Under the pieces are notes generated by a model. The model was given only the letters and a program-made list of their open reading frames with translations, was not told the origin of the DNA and made no database searches. From positions 32,401-96,400 of the forward strand of contig JAJDZT010000033.1 of assembly GCA_022824525.1 (NCBI GenBank): 64,000 nt of DNA. The letters run 5' to 3'. Numbering within the stretch: the first letter of the stretch is position 1; each line of letters starts with the position of its first letter. The DNA comes from Silicimonas sp. GTDB lineage: Bacteria; Pseudomonadota; Alphaproteobacteria; Rhodobacterales; Rhodobacteraceae. Shown piece by piece: positions 50,127 through 60,109 of the stretch. Made by a program: the position numbers and the translations under genes.

Positions 50127-51830
50127 ATTGCGCGCGACATCGCATCAGTAGCTCTGAGGCGGCATCGATACTACATCGGTTTTGCCTTTCTGTTCAGCAT
50201 CTTCGTAAATTTGCTCATGCTGACTGGACCGCTGTTTATGCTACAGGTTTACGACCGCGTACTCGGCTCCCGGTCCGAGGAAACTCTGGTCGCTCTGTTG
50301 GTCCTCGTCTTGGCACTCTACGGACTTATGTGGCTTCTGGATTTTGCAAGAGGTCGCTTGGTCGCGCGATTTGGCGCGCAGTTTCAGACGGCTCTTGACC
50401 CCGTGGTTTTCCAAGCAGAGTTGAGCCGCCCCTCGCAAGTGAAACAAGCTTCTGTCAGTCGTGATCTTGAGGCTGTGCAGGGCCTATTCGGCTCTTCAGC
50501 CCTTGTCGCTATCATGGACTTACCGTTCACGCCCCTCTTTGTCGCGGTGATCTTCGTATTTCACGAATGGCTCGGCATGTTTGCATTGGCTGGCGGAACG
50601 CTACTGATCGCGATCACCTCTCTCAGCCAGTTTCTTACCTCAAAACGCGTCGCCAAGGCGCAAGTTTTGGGTGAGCAGGCACATCGTTTTGGAGAGAATG
50701 CGCGTGCGGCCAGTGAACTCATCCGAAGCCAAGGGATGATGGAGTCCGTCACAGAGCGTTGGCTGGACAGCCGCTCGGACGCACTTCGGCAATCAATGCG
50801 AACCGTCGACTGGACCGGTGCGTTTTCATCTTTCACAAGGGCATTTCGACTTTCACTCCAGTCACTGGTCCTCGCACTTGGCGCGTGGCTTGTCTTGAAA
50901 GGGGAGCTCACAGCGGGCGCCATGATCGCCGCTTCCATTCTTCTTGGTCGTGCCCTTGCCCCGATTGAGCAACTCATTGGGCGCTGGCCTCAAATCGCGC
51001 GCGCACTTGCCGGTTGGAGATCCCTATTTGAACTCCTCAATACAACAGAAGACGCACCTCTTCGCACAAGACTTCCACGCCCGAGCGGACAATTAGACGT
51101 CAAGGGCGTAACAGTAACCACGCGACCCGGTTCACCGCCCGTGCTCTACAATGTCTCCTTCTCTCTCGAACCTGGGGAAGCACTCGGAGTGATCGGAAAG
51201 AGTGGGTCAGGAAAAACAACAATCGCAAAAGCCATCTTGGGTCTCGTTGAACCAAGTATTGGAGAAATCCGTCTTGGTGGCGCGCTTATCTCTCATTACG
51301 TACCCGCCGATCTGGGGCAGCACATCGGCTACCTGCCGCAGGACCCAGTTCTGATCACCGGCACGATTGCTGAAAACATCGCGCGCATGGCGCTTGAACC
51401 AGACAGCAGAGCTGTCGTTACCGCTGCTCAGAAAGCAAAGGTTCACGATCTGATCCTTTCACTGCCCGACGGATACGACACGAAAGTGGAAGACAACTTC
51501 ATCGGCCTCTCCGGCGGGCAGCGCCAACGCATAGCCTTGGCCCGTGCGCTCTACGGTGAACCGATGCTGCTCGTTCTTGATGAACCGAACTCCGCTTTGG
51601 ACCAAGAAGGAAGCGAAGCTCTGAACTCGGCCGTCCGCCAAATGAAGCAAGAAGGCCGCACCGTCATCATCATGACACACAGGCCCGTCGCCATCTCCGA
51701 ATGCGAAACGCTGATGGTTGTTGAAGGTGGCCGAGTCAACGCCTTCGGGCCACGTGACGAGGTGTTGAAGAGCGTCATTCGAAACGTCGACGACGTTAGG
51801 CGCACGCTTCAACGGAGGAGTGGAACATGA
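50127..51830 (+). CDS. Type I secretion system permease/ATPase (PrtD type)
   Basis: An exporter of about 567 residues: membrane domain with about six helices (up to residue ~300), then the ATPase with Walker A GKSGSGKTT, signature LSGGQRQR, Walker B LLVLDEPNSALD and switch IIMTHRP. No ATG, GTG or TTG exists in frame before TTG 50211, which would cut off the first membrane helix (YYIGFAFLFSIFVNLLML). ATT 50127 gives a typical N-terminus (ARDIASVALRRH) with GGGGAAACGGA upstream. It is coupled by ATGA to its HlyD-type adaptor. No RTX substrate or TolC gene is nearby. Confidence 0.88.
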   Translation: MARDIASVALRRHRYYIGFAFLFSIFVNLLMLTGPLFMLQVYDRVLGSRSEETLVALLVLVLALYGLMWLLDFARGRLVARFGAQFQTALDPVVFQAELSRPSQVKQASVSRDLEAVQGLFGSSALVAIMDLPFTPLFVAVIFVFHEWLGMFALAGGTLLIAITSLSQFLTSKRVAKAQVLGEQAHRFGENARAASELIRSQGMMESVTERWLDSRSDALRQSMRTVDWTGAFSSFTRAFRLSLQSLVLALGAWLVLKGELTAGAMIAASILLGRALAPIEQLIGRWPQIARALAGWRSLFELLNTTEDAPLRTRLPRPSGQLDVKGVTVTTRPGSPPVLYNVSFSLEPGEALGVIGKSGSGKTTIAKAILGLVEPSIGEIRLGGALISHYVPADLGQHIGYLPQDPVLITGTIAENIARMALEPDSRAVVTAAQKAKVHDLILSLPDGYDTKVEDNFIGLSGGQRQRIALARALYGEPMLLVLDEPNSALDQEGSEALNSAVRQMKQEGRTVIIMTHRPVAISECETLMVVEGGRVNAFGPRDEVLKSVIRNVDDVRRTLQRRSGT

Positions 51831-53122
51831 CCATGCGACCAAACTACGGGCCAGCGTTCCCACTCTCGATTGGCCTTATTTCGTTGCTGTTGCTCATAGC
51901 AGGTATCGGATTTTGGAGCGTCCACTCCCAAATATCCGGAGCAGTTGTCGCCACTGGCACAATTGAAGTCGAGAACAACCGACAAGTCGTCCAACACGCC
52001 GAAGGCGGCGTTGTCGGTTCCATACAGGCGCGCGATGGCGACAGCGTACAGAGGGATGAACTGCTCGTTCGACTGGATGACACGCTTTTGCGATCAGACT
52101 TGGCGGTCGTTGAGTTGCAACTTGTCGAACTGGCCGCGCGCAGAGCACGACTGGAAGCCGAGCGCGACGGAGCCACGGAAATAGCTTTCTCAAAAGTGCT
52201 ACTTTCCTCTAGCGAAGAAAGCGCGACGGAACAGATCGAGGGCCAACGAACCTTGTTCCAAGCACGCAGGAACACATTGGAACGCGAGTTAAGCCAAGTT
52301 GCGGAACGGATAAAGCAAAGCGGCACGCGCATCCGTGGAACCGAAGCCCAGATCGATGCCTTGGAAACACAGGCGCGCCTTGTGGCGGATGAACTTTCCA
52401 ATCAACAAACCCTTTTGGGCAAAGGTCTGGTGCCTGCGCAACGGGTTTCAACCTTGCAGCGAGAGGCGGCACGCCTAGCAGGCGAAATCGGGGAGCTCAC
52501 GGCCAGAGTTGGTGAGTTTCGGGCACAAATCGCAGGAGACGAATTGGAACGTATTCGCCGTGTGAGTGAACGCCGCGAGAACGCCATCTCGGAACTCCGA
52601 GATATCCAGTTTCGCGAACTCGAACTGACTGAGAAACGGAAAAGTCTGCGAGGGCGACTGACGCGTCTCGACATCCGTGCACCGGTTACCGGCGTCGTTT
52701 ACGGCACAACCGTTTTCGCAGAGAAAGCGGTGATACAACCCGCTGAACCGCTTATGTACATTGTGCCGCAAGACCAACCCTTGGTCGTTACGGCTCGTGT
52801 CGATGCAATTCACATCGACCAAGTATATCTCGGCCAACCCGCCACTTTACGATTTCCGGCGTTCAATCAACGCCTAACTCCTGAGACGCCTGGCCAGGTT
52901 ACAAAAATCTCCGCCGACATCCTTCGGGACGAATTCACGGGACAACCTTACTACCGTGTGTCAGTCATTCCATTGGAAGCGACGCCCTCTGACCTCAACG
53001 ATCAAGTCCTGCTCCCGGGCATGCCGGTCGAAACATTTCTAAGAACCGACGAGCGCACGCCACTCTCCTACCTTACCAAGCCACTGACCGACTATTTTGG
53101 TCGTGCCTTCCGCGAAAGTTAG
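51827..53122 (+). CDS. HlyD-family periplasmic adaptor of type I secretion
   Basis: A 431-residue membrane-fusion protein linking the ABC exporter to an outer-membrane TolC-like channel. One N-terminal helix (about residues 14-35) anchors it; VVQHAEGGVVGSIQARDGDSV is the lipoyl half-motif, a long alpha-helical hairpin runs from about 75 to 280, and LDIRAPVTGVVYG closes the lipoyl domain before a beta-barrel part. It overlaps the exporter by four bases and converges on cydB with a four-base overlap. Confidence 0.92.
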   Translation: MTMRPNYGPAFPLSIGLISLLLLIAGIGFWSVHSQISGAVVATGTIEVENNRQVVQHAEGGVVGSIQARDGDSVQRDELLVRLDDTLLRSDLAVVELQLVELAARRARLEAERDGATEIAFSKVLLSSSEESATEQIEGQRTLFQARRNTLERELSQVAERIKQSGTRIRGTEAQIDALETQARLVADELSNQQTLLGKGLVPAQRVSTLQREAARLAGEIGELTARVGEFRAQIAGDELERIRRVSERRENAISELRDIQFRELELTEKRKSLRGRLTRLDIRAPVTGVVYGTTVFAEKAVIQPAEPLMYIVPQDQPLVVTARVDAIHIDQVYLGQPATLRFPAFNQRLTPETPGQVTKISADILRDEFTGQPYYRVSVIPLEATPSDLNDQVLLPGMPVETFLRTDERTPLSYLTKPLTDYFGRAFRES

Positions 53123-54132
53123 TCATATCGCAATTCGGTAGCCTTACCGCGGAAGATGACATAACTCAGAGCTGTGTAAGCCAGAATGGTCGGCAAAACG
53201 AAAAGCGTTCCCACCAAAATGATGATCAGGGCTTCTGGAGCGGACGCGGCTTCGTAAATCGTAAGTCTCTCGGGGACGACATAGGGATAAAAGCTATAGG
53301 CCATTCCACCAAAGCTCAGCGCAAAGAGTGCCATGATCGCCGCGAATGGCGTCCAGGCATATCGGTCACCTGGCATGGGCAAACGCTTCAGCTTCCACCA
53401 AAGAAAACCCAAAAGAGCGGCCGACAGTATTGGGAACGGTGCAAGGTAAAGAAGTTCCGGGAACGCGAACCACTTTTCGAAGATACGGGGGCTCATGTAA
53501 GGTGTAGCCAGCGAAATCGCGGCGACGCCCAGCAGCAAGCCCCAAATACCACCTTTGGCCCAGCCTACTGCTTTTTCCTGCAGTCTGCCGTCCGTTTTGA
53601 CAATGAGCCAAGCTGCACCGATACAGCTGTAGCCCACGGTCAGGAAAACGGCTGTGATCAGCGCAAACACAACATGGTTGAAGGTCCAAGTGAGGCCCAT
53701 GATGTACATGCCAAGCATGAAGCCTTGACTCATTGATGCCAGAAGCGATCCGGTGAAGAAGGCAGCGTTCCAAAACGGCTTCTGGTTAATCGGCGCCTTG
53801 GCCCTAAACTCGAACGACACGCCCCGTAGGATCAGACCGACCAACATGATGGCGACTGGCATGTAAAGCGCGGTCAAGATGACCCCATGTGCCACCGGGA
53901 AAGCAACTAGCAAGAGACCAATCGCCAAGACAAGCCACGTTTCATTTGCATCCCAGAACGGACCGATCGAAGCGACGAGACGATCCTTCTCATCGTCATC
54001 TGAGAGAGGCATCAACAACCCGACGCCTAGATCAAATCCGTCCAGCACGACATAGATAAGGATCGACAGCCCCATCAAAGCTGCGAAGGTCCACGGCAAC
54101 CAGATGTTGGGATCTCCGAAAAGTTCCATCAT
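53119..54132 (-). CDS. cydB: Cytochrome bd-type quinol oxidase subunit II
   Basis: A 337-residue membrane protein with eight or nine helices that pairs with CydA to reduce oxygen with quinol. DANETWLVLAIGLLLVAFPVAHG and the opening LSILIYVVLDGFDLGVGLLMPL are typical of the subunit II family. It starts two bases after the cydA stop. No small cydX frame follows, as the gene ends at the convergent HlyD gene; cydDC assembly genes are absent from the window. Confidence 0.95.
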   Translation of the reverse strand: MMELFGDPNIWLPWTFAALMGLSILIYVVLDGFDLGVGLLMPLSDDDEKDRLVASIGPFWDANETWLVLAIGLLLVAFPVAHGVILTALYMPVAIMLVGLILRGVSFEFRAKAPINQKPFWNAAFFTGSLLASMSQGFMLGMYIMGLTWTFNHVVFALITAVFLTVGYSCIGAAWLIVKTDGRLQEKAVGWAKGGIWGLLLGVAAISLATPYMSPRIFEKWFAFPELLYLAPFPILSAALLGFLWWKLKRLPMPGDRYAWTPFAAIMALFALSFGGMAYSFYPYVVPERLTIYEAASAPEALIIILVGTLFVLPTILAYTALSYVIFRGKATELRYD

Positions 54133-54134
54133 GG

Positions 54135-55520
54135 CTACTCTCCTGGGATAAGGGAGGCATCACCCTCGCCACGTCGCGGATATTTGCGGGACGAGAGAGG
54201 CTCACCTTTGCTGGCTTTCCAGGCAAGGTAAGTCACTGTTCCCATGTAAGCCACGATCAAGGCAGCATAAACGACCAGGTAGATAATCAACGTCGACAGC
54301 ACCATCGGCGCGGGCACATCCGCGACGGCCTGCTTCGTCGTCATGATACCTTGGACCAACCATGGCTGGCGGCCAATCTCGGTTGTGTACCAACCGGCAA
54401 GGGTCGCGATCCATCCGGAAAACGCCATCGCTGAGAATCCGAGCAACAGCAGTTTGGGCATATCGCCAGCGCCACGTCGGCGGAGTGCGACGGCGCCAGC
54501 CCAGCTTAAGGCCAGCATGGCCATTCCTGTTCCCACCATGATCCGGAAGCTCCAGAACACCGGTGCGACGGGCGGGTGCAGCGACGTACCATCTTCGGCC
54601 ACGAAGTCATTCAACCCCGGCACAACTCCACTTGGCTTGTGTTTCAGGATCAGGGACGCCCCGTTCGGGATACCAATTTCCATGCGGTTTTCCCGAGCTT
54701 CTTCGTCGGGGATGGCGAACAGCAGAAGCGGCACGTTACCTTGCGTTTCCCAGTTGCCCTCCATCGCGGCTACTTTTTGCGGCTGATGCTCCAGAGTATT
54801 CAAACCGTGCATGTCGCCGGCAAATATCTGGATAGGGATCAACACCGCACCGAGGATAACACCGAAGCGGAACGTTGATTTGACGCTTTCCTTGTCGTCT
54901 CCCCACAGCAAGCGCAGCGCGGAGATACCAGCGATGAGGAATGCTACCGTCAGCCCGGACGCAAGCAGCATATGCGCAAGGCGATACGGCATCGACGGGT
55001 TGAAGATCACAGCCCACCAATCAGTCGCAAAAGCAACGCCATCCCGCATCTCGTAACCTGCAGGCGTGTGCATCCAAGAGTTAAGAACAAGGATCCAGAA
55101 TGCGGACATGGTTGTACCGAAAGCTACAAGGAACGTAGCCGTCGTGTGCAACCAGTTGGGAACCCGCGATGCGCCGAACAGCATGATCCCAAGGAATACT
55201 GCTTCCAGAAAGAATGCCGTGAGTACTTCGTAGGCCAGAAGCGGACCGGCGATATTGCCCACGGTTTCCATGAAACCGGGCCAGTTCGTACCAAACTGGA
55301 ACGACATGGTGATACCGGAGACAACGCCCATCGCAAAAGACAGAGCAAAGACCTTAACCCAGAAGAGGTATGCATCCATCCATTTCTGATCTCCGCTCGC
55401 ATTGAAGCGAAGTTTGAAGAAAAGTAGAACCCACCCGAGAGCGATGGTGATCGTCGGGAAGAGAATGTGAAACGATATGTTCGCGCCAAATTGGATGCGC
55501 GACAGAAGCAGCGTGTCCAT
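54135..55520 (-). CDS. cydA: Cytochrome bd-type quinol oxidase subunit I, CIO-like
   Basis: A 461-residue subunit carrying hemes b558, b595 and d. SRIQFGANISFHILFPT includes the His of the high-spin heme, the Q-loop is short and followed by WYTTEIGRQPW, the diagnostic stretch of bd oxidases. The short Q-loop places it in the cyanide-insensitive oxidase (CioA) subgroup, usually a high-capacity, poison-resistant route to oxygen. The operon is cydA-cydB; the 147-base upstream gap to the convergent RND gene shows nothing I can name. Confidence 0.95.
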   Translation of the reverse strand: MDTLLLSRIQFGANISFHILFPTITIALGWVLLFFKLRFNASGDQKWMDAYLFWVKVFALSFAMGVVSGITMSFQFGTNWPGFMETVGNIAGPLLAYEVLTAFFLEAVFLGIMLFGASRVPNWLHTTATFLVAFGTTMSAFWILVLNSWMHTPAGYEMRDGVAFATDWWAVIFNPSMPYRLAHMLLASGLTVAFLIAGISALRLLWGDDKESVKSTFRFGVILGAVLIPIQIFAGDMHGLNTLEHQPQKVAAMEGNWETQGNVPLLLFAIPDEEARENRMEIGIPNGASLILKHKPSGVVPGLNDFVAEDGTSLHPPVAPVFWSFRIMVGTGMAMLALSWAGAVALRRRGAGDMPKLLLLGFSAMAFSGWIATLAGWYTTEIGRQPWLVQGIMTTKQAVADVPAPMVLSTLIIYLVVYAALIVAYMGTVTYLAWKASKGEPLSSRKYPRRGEGDASLIPGE

Positions 55521-55667
55521 GAGGCCACCTTTCAGGCACCAAAATTACTCCGTTGACCCGTATATAGACTGTCTTCGCCCCACGTCAGGAGACTGCGACA
55601 GAACGCCGGGGGAAAACATGAGCGAAAGGTTAAGTTGCCGTAAACTCGGCCCGAAACTGATTGAAGT

Positions 55668-58600
55668 TCAAGTTTCCACGGCATTGATTGCCGCAGCCCG
55701 CACGCCTCGGAAGAACAGCCGGTAGAGCACGGGTGCGGCGACCAGTGTCAACAATGACGCAAACGCCAAGCCGCCCATGATTGTCACCGCCATCGACACG
55801 AAGAACGCATCTGAAAGAAGTGGCACCATACCGAGAATGGTCGTCCCCGCCGCCAAAACTACCGGCCGCAGACGAGACACACAGGCCTGCACAATCGCGT
55901 CGTCCAGTGATGCCACGTCTTTTTTCACAAGATCGATCTCTTCGACCAGTACAATGCCGTTCTTGATCAGCATGCCGGATAGACTCAAAAGCCCAAGCAA
56001 TGCTGTAAAAGTGAATGGCAACCCGGTGCCGAGAAGTCCAAGGACCACACCATTCACCGACATTGGGACCAGCAGCCAGATTATGAGCGGCTGCCGTAGC
56101 GCGTTGAAAAGCACAATGGATATCAGAACCATGACCAGCAAGCTCAGCGGAAGCTGTTGAGCAAGGCTCGCGTTGGCATTTGCAGAGTTTTCGAACTCAC
56201 CGCCCCATTCCATGCGGTATCCGATTGGCAGTGGGATCGCTTCGACGGCGGTGCGAATTTCCGAGTGTACCGTCGCCGCCGTGAACTCGGGTGGGATATC
56301 TGCCTGAACTGTAATTGTCGGGAGGCGGTCACGTCGGTGGAACAGCGTGTTCTCCGTTGCCACTTCAAGTCCGTCGATCACCTGCTCCAGGGGAACGAAG
56401 GCACCGGAAGATTCAGAATAAACCACTTGGTCGATGAGCGAGATCCCCGCATCCTCGGCAATGCGCAGCATAATCGGGATCTGCCTTTCCCCTTCGCGGT
56501 AGGTTCCGCCTCGAATGCCTTCTGAACCAAGTTTTAGCGATGTGGCCACATCGTCTCGGCTAATCCCCGCAGCTTGTGCTCGCTCTTCGGCGTAGACTGG
56601 TTCAAGAACGAGTTCCTGTTCCCGCCAATTCGTTCGAATGTGCCGTAAGTTTTCGGAATTCGATCCCATAACATCGGCGGCCTCGCTTGCGAGTGCTCGT
56701 AGAACAGTTGGGTCCGACCCCGAAAACCGCACTTCGATGGGTGCGCCGCCGCCTGGCCCGAACACCAATCGCTCTGTACGAAATTCCCCACCTGGAAAGT
56801 TGTCACGTCCGAAGCCGTCCAATGCCGCCCTCAGGGTTGGAATCTCCTCAATCGTATTCGTCCTAATGATCAAGTGTCCGTAACTGGGGTTAGGGCGCTG
56901 GCCTTGATAGGTCAGCATGAAACGGTCTGCCCCCTGTCCAAGAAAAGTTGTGACGGAAACGACTTCTTCCCGCGCATCCAACCAAGCCTCGACCTGCGCC
57001 AAATCCTCACCCACGCCATGGATCGATGTCCCTTGGGGTAGTTTGTAGTGGACAAAGAAGAGCGGCGTATTTGAATTCGGGAAAAACTGCTGCCTGACCT
57101 GCGTGAAGCCCATGTAGCATGCAACGGTTACTCCCAGCATCAAGACAACCACCAGCCACCTTAGCCTCAGCGCTGTTCGCAGGAAGCCACCATACATACG
57201 GAACATCAGCCCACCGTATGGATCGTCTCCACTCTTAGCGGACCCCACGCGGAAAAGGTAATGGCCCAAAAGCGGCGTGACGGTGATGGCCAACACCCAG
57301 CTCAAAAGCAGCGAAATACCAATCACGGCGAAAAGAGAGAACATGAACTCACCGGTGGAATCAGGCGACAGGCCAATACCAGCGAACGCCATGATGCCAA
57401 TCACGGTTGCACCCAAAAGCGGGAGCTGCGTCCGGTTGGCAACGTCCTCACAGGCGTCGCGAGACGATTTTCCGCGCCGCATGGCGATCTGCATGCCTTC
57501 GGCAACAACGATGGCGTTGTCGACAAGCATGCCCATCGCGATGATCAACGCCCCCAATGATATGCGCTCCATCTCGATTGAAAATATCGCCATGAAGAAC
57601 AGCGTTCCAACTACAGTCAAAAGGAGCGTCCCGCCCACCACAACGGCAGCTCTCCACCCCATGAAAAGCGCAAGCACCGCCACAACAATGCTGACCGACA
57701 TGGCCAGATTGACCAGAAACGCGGTCGACGATTCATCAACCACTACATGCTGTTCGTAAATCGGGTGAAGCTCGACACCCCAAGGTATGTCGCGCTGCAA
57801 CTCATCAAACTTGGCATCCACCCGCTGACCAACTTCAACGATGTTCTCTGTCGAAAGGCCTGCGACACCGAGAGCGAAGGCCTCGACGCCATTGAAACGC
57901 ATGAGCATGGTGGGTTGCTCGACCCGCCCACGCGATACATCGGCGAGGTCGGTCAAGTTCAGCACTTCACCGGCGACTCCGACATTCAGCGCGGCAATGT
58001 CGTCAACAGAGTTGGAGCCTTCCGGATAAGCAATTATCGTTTCGGTGCCGCCGTGATCAATCGCGCCTGCATCCGAAACAGAGTTTGCAGTGGAAATGGC
58101 ATTCAGGAAAACAAGCGGCGAGGCGTTCTGGTTGGTGTAGAGTACTGGATGGCTGTCGACGAAGATCGCTTCTTCCGGCAATCCTGTCACTGCAACATCG
58201 GCCACCCCGTCGACTGCTAGGATCTCTCGTCTGAGAAACGTTGCCAGATCATGGATTTCCGCATCGCTGAGCCCGGCAGCCGTCACCGCATAATACAGCC
58301 CGAACACGTCGCCGAACTGGTCATCGACAATCGGTTGCTGCGCGCCGTCCGGGAGCTGCCGCGCAGTGTCGGCCACCCTGGACCGAAGCTTGTCCCAGAT
58401 TTGCGGCAGTTCATCGCCGCCCAAAGTGTCCCGCACCGTGACATCGATTATTGAGCGCCCGGGCTGGTTGATGGACGAAATCGTGTCGACTTCACCAAGG
58501 TTCTGGATTGCGCTTTCCAGAGGTTCCGAGACTTCGATGGCAACCTGTTCCGCAGACGCGCCGGGATAATTCGTGATAACCACCGCCTGCTTGATGGTAA

Positions 58601-58718
58601 AAGCCGGGTCCTCCAATCGGCCGAGCGAAAGAAAGCCCCAAAGCCCGCCGAAAATGCAGCCAAGTATGATAAGCCACGTGAATAGAGAGCGGTCGATGGC
58701 AGCGCGCGCGATCGACAT
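55668..58718 (-). CDS. RND-family efflux pump permease
   Basis: A 1016-residue proton-driven exporter with twelve helices and two large periplasmic loops. TM4 has the stretch GMLVDNAIVVAEG, where AcrB has VDDAIVVVE: the first proton-relay Asp is kept but the second is Asn. TM10 keeps the Lys in MLIKNGIVLVEE. GASAEQVAIEVSEPLE early in the first periplasmic loop is typical. The substrate is unknown; drugs or lipophilic compounds are usual. The start overlaps the adaptor stop by one base. No outer-membrane channel gene is nearby. Confidence 0.93.
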   Translation of the reverse strand: MSIARAAIDRSLFTWLIILGCIFGGLWGFLSLGRLEDPAFTIKQAVVITNYPGASAEQVAIEVSEPLESAIQNLGEVDTISSINQPGRSIIDVTVRDTLGGDELPQIWDKLRSRVADTARQLPDGAQQPIVDDQFGDVFGLYYAVTAAGLSDAEIHDLATFLRREILAVDGVADVAVTGLPEEAIFVDSHPVLYTNQNASPLVFLNAISTANSVSDAGAIDHGGTETIIAYPEGSNSVDDIAALNVGVAGEVLNLTDLADVSRGRVEQPTMLMRFNGVEAFALGVAGLSTENIVEVGQRVDAKFDELQRDIPWGVELHPIYEQHVVVDESSTAFLVNLAMSVSIVVAVLALFMGWRAAVVVGGTLLLTVVGTLFFMAIFSIEMERISLGALIIAMGMLVDNAIVVAEGMQIAMRRGKSSRDACEDVANRTQLPLLGATVIGIMAFAGIGLSPDSTGEFMFSLFAVIGISLLLSWVLAITVTPLLGHYLFRVGSAKSGDDPYGGLMFRMYGGFLRTALRLRWLVVVLMLGVTVACYMGFTQVRQQFFPNSNTPLFFVHYKLPQGTSIHGVGEDLAQVEAWLDAREEVVSVTTFLGQGADRFMLTYQGQRPNPSYGHLIIRTNTIEEIPTLRAALDGFGRDNFPGGEFRTERLVFGPGGGAPIEVRFSGSDPTVLRALASEAADVMGSNSENLRHIRTNWREQELVLEPVYAEERAQAAGISRDDVATSLKLGSEGIRGGTYREGERQIPIMLRIAEDAGISLIDQVVYSESSGAFVPLEQVIDGLEVATENTLFHRRDRLPTITVQADIPPEFTAATVHSEIRTAVEAIPLPIGYRMEWGGEFENSANANASLAQQLPLSLLVMVLISIVLFNALRQPLIIWLLVPMSVNGVVLGLLGTGLPFTFTALLGLLSLSGMLIKNGIVLVEEIDLVKKDVASLDDAIVQACVSRLRPVVLAAGTTILGMVPLLSDAFFVSMAVTIMGGLAFASLLTLVAAPVLYRLFFRGVRAAAINAVET

Positions 58719-59761
58719 CAGTTGGAAAACCCTGAAAAGCGGCGCACTGCCTGACCGTCGGACAATGACTTCGCTCCCGCGACTACAATTTCCATCCCAT
58801 CTTCAAGGCTTTCCCGAAGGATAAATTCTCCGTCGTTTCCGGTTTCGAGTGCCACCTCGACTTTACGGACGGAGCCGGTTTCGCCATCGGCAGATTCGAA
58901 CACCATCAAGGACGTTACACCCTTGTCATCGATGACAACCGCACTGGCGGGAACGGTGGCTTGCTGGGTCGGCGTGTTCAGCCCTGCGATGACCGTTATT
59001 GAGCTCCCGGGCAAAACACCGGGCCCGGGTTCCTCCAGCATCGCCAAGGTGATCTTAAAGGTTTGGCCAATCACACTCGCCTCAGCCGTAAACTCCCGAA
59101 CCTCAAGAGGGATCGTGCGATCTGATCCGGTGAACCGGCCGACCAAGCTCAAGTCAGGGTTTTCGCCCGCAGTCCGAAACAAGACCTCGGGAACATCAAT
59201 CTCGACGCGCCACTCACTGATGTCATGCAGCCGCACGACTGGCGTTCCGGCCGACACAGTCGAAAAATTTGCGAAGTTCCGGCTGGCGACCAACCCGTCA
59301 AACGGTGCTGATAACGTTGCATTTTCAAGCGCATACTCTGCATCACGCACTGAAAGAGCGGCAAGATCGGCAGTCGACTGTGCATCATCGATCGAAACTT
59401 GGCTCACTGAGTTGGAGGAAAGTTGGTTAAGGCGGGCCAATGCGCGATCGGCTTGATCCTTCTGAACACGTGCCTGCTCCAACGCGCGCTCGAACGGCTC
59501 AAGGTCCAATTCGGCAATCAGAGAGCCTTGTCCCACGGCCGCTCCTTCGAGGACCGGAAAACTGTGTATTTGCCCGGATACCTGGAAGGCGAGATCAACA
59601 GTTTGTCGGGCAACAACTGTACCAAAAAATTGTCGAGTCAAAACGCGATCCGTCGCTTCCAGTTTCGCCACCTTAACCGGTCTGACGACTTCGGCTTGCG
59701 CGACCACCGGACCGGAAAGATGCCCAGTGACAATCATCAAAAGAGAGCAGAAGAGTTTCAT
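58718..59761 (-). CDS. RND efflux periplasmic adaptor subunit
   Basis: A 347-residue membrane-fusion protein with a signal peptide (KLFCSLLMIVTGHLSGPVVAQA), a lipoyl half-motif (VSGQIHSFPVLEGAAVGQGSLIAELD), a short helical hairpin (about 90-150), the closing half-motif LSAPFDGLVASRNFANFSTV and a C-terminal beta-barrel. It links the pump at 55668 to an outer-membrane channel. ATG 59761 begins the signal peptide; six more residues are possible from 59779. Confidence 0.9.
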   Translation of the reverse strand: MKLFCSLLMIVTGHLSGPVVAQAEVVRPVKVAKLEATDRVLTRQFFGTVVARQTVDLAFQVSGQIHSFPVLEGAAVGQGSLIAELDLEPFERALEQARVQKDQADRALARLNQLSSNSVSQVSIDDAQSTADLAALSVRDAEYALENATLSAPFDGLVASRNFANFSTVSAGTPVVRLHDISEWRVEIDVPEVLFRTAGENPDLSLVGRFTGSDRTIPLEVREFTAEASVIGQTFKITLAMLEEPGPGVLPGSSITVIAGLNTPTQQATVPASAVVIDDKGVTSLMVFESADGETGSVRKVEVALETGNDGEFILRESLEDGMEIVVAGAKSLSDGQAVRRFSGFSN

Positions 59762-60109
59762 TCTGGTAGTTGTCAGCACGGCTTCACCCCAGGTTGCGAC
59801 TCACGTGACTTTCGTCATGATTGTCGGATTCCGATCAACTTGTAAGGCGAAATTGAACTCTGATCGCGCAATTCAGCCAGTCAACACAGACAAGGTGTCT
59901 CTTTGATGGCTTCTTGAGCAGTGGCGCCGCCTAGACTCCAACGCAATCATTCCAAACACCTGCTTCTCGGCAAGCGCCAATTCACTTGAATGAGTGTCAC
60001 AAAACCGTCTGCCTCGGTTCACTTTGTGCTGCGCCCGATGATAGAAGAAACCGAAGCAAACGGAACTGCCAGGGAACGACGGCAGCCTTCGGCGAAAAGA
60101 GGAGCCTCT
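59762..60109. other. 348-base divergent gap without a gene
   Basis: This region separates the RND adaptor from transaldolase and should hold promoters for both. I see a perfect palindrome TCACGTGA (59801-59808), 40 bases before the adaptor start, which could be an operator, but no TetR-type regulator gene beside it. The open frames here have no coding character. The ribosome site AGAGGAG is at the right end. Confidence 0.5.

Noticed and set aside
50093..50398. A frameshift at the 5' end of the secretion ATPase
   Set aside because: The frame carrying the first membrane helix is continuous with the rest; only the start codon is unusual, so no frameshift is needed.
59990..60109. Extended transaldolase start at 59990
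   Set aside because: The extra 40 residues do not match the family, and a strong ribosome site sits directly before ATG 60110.
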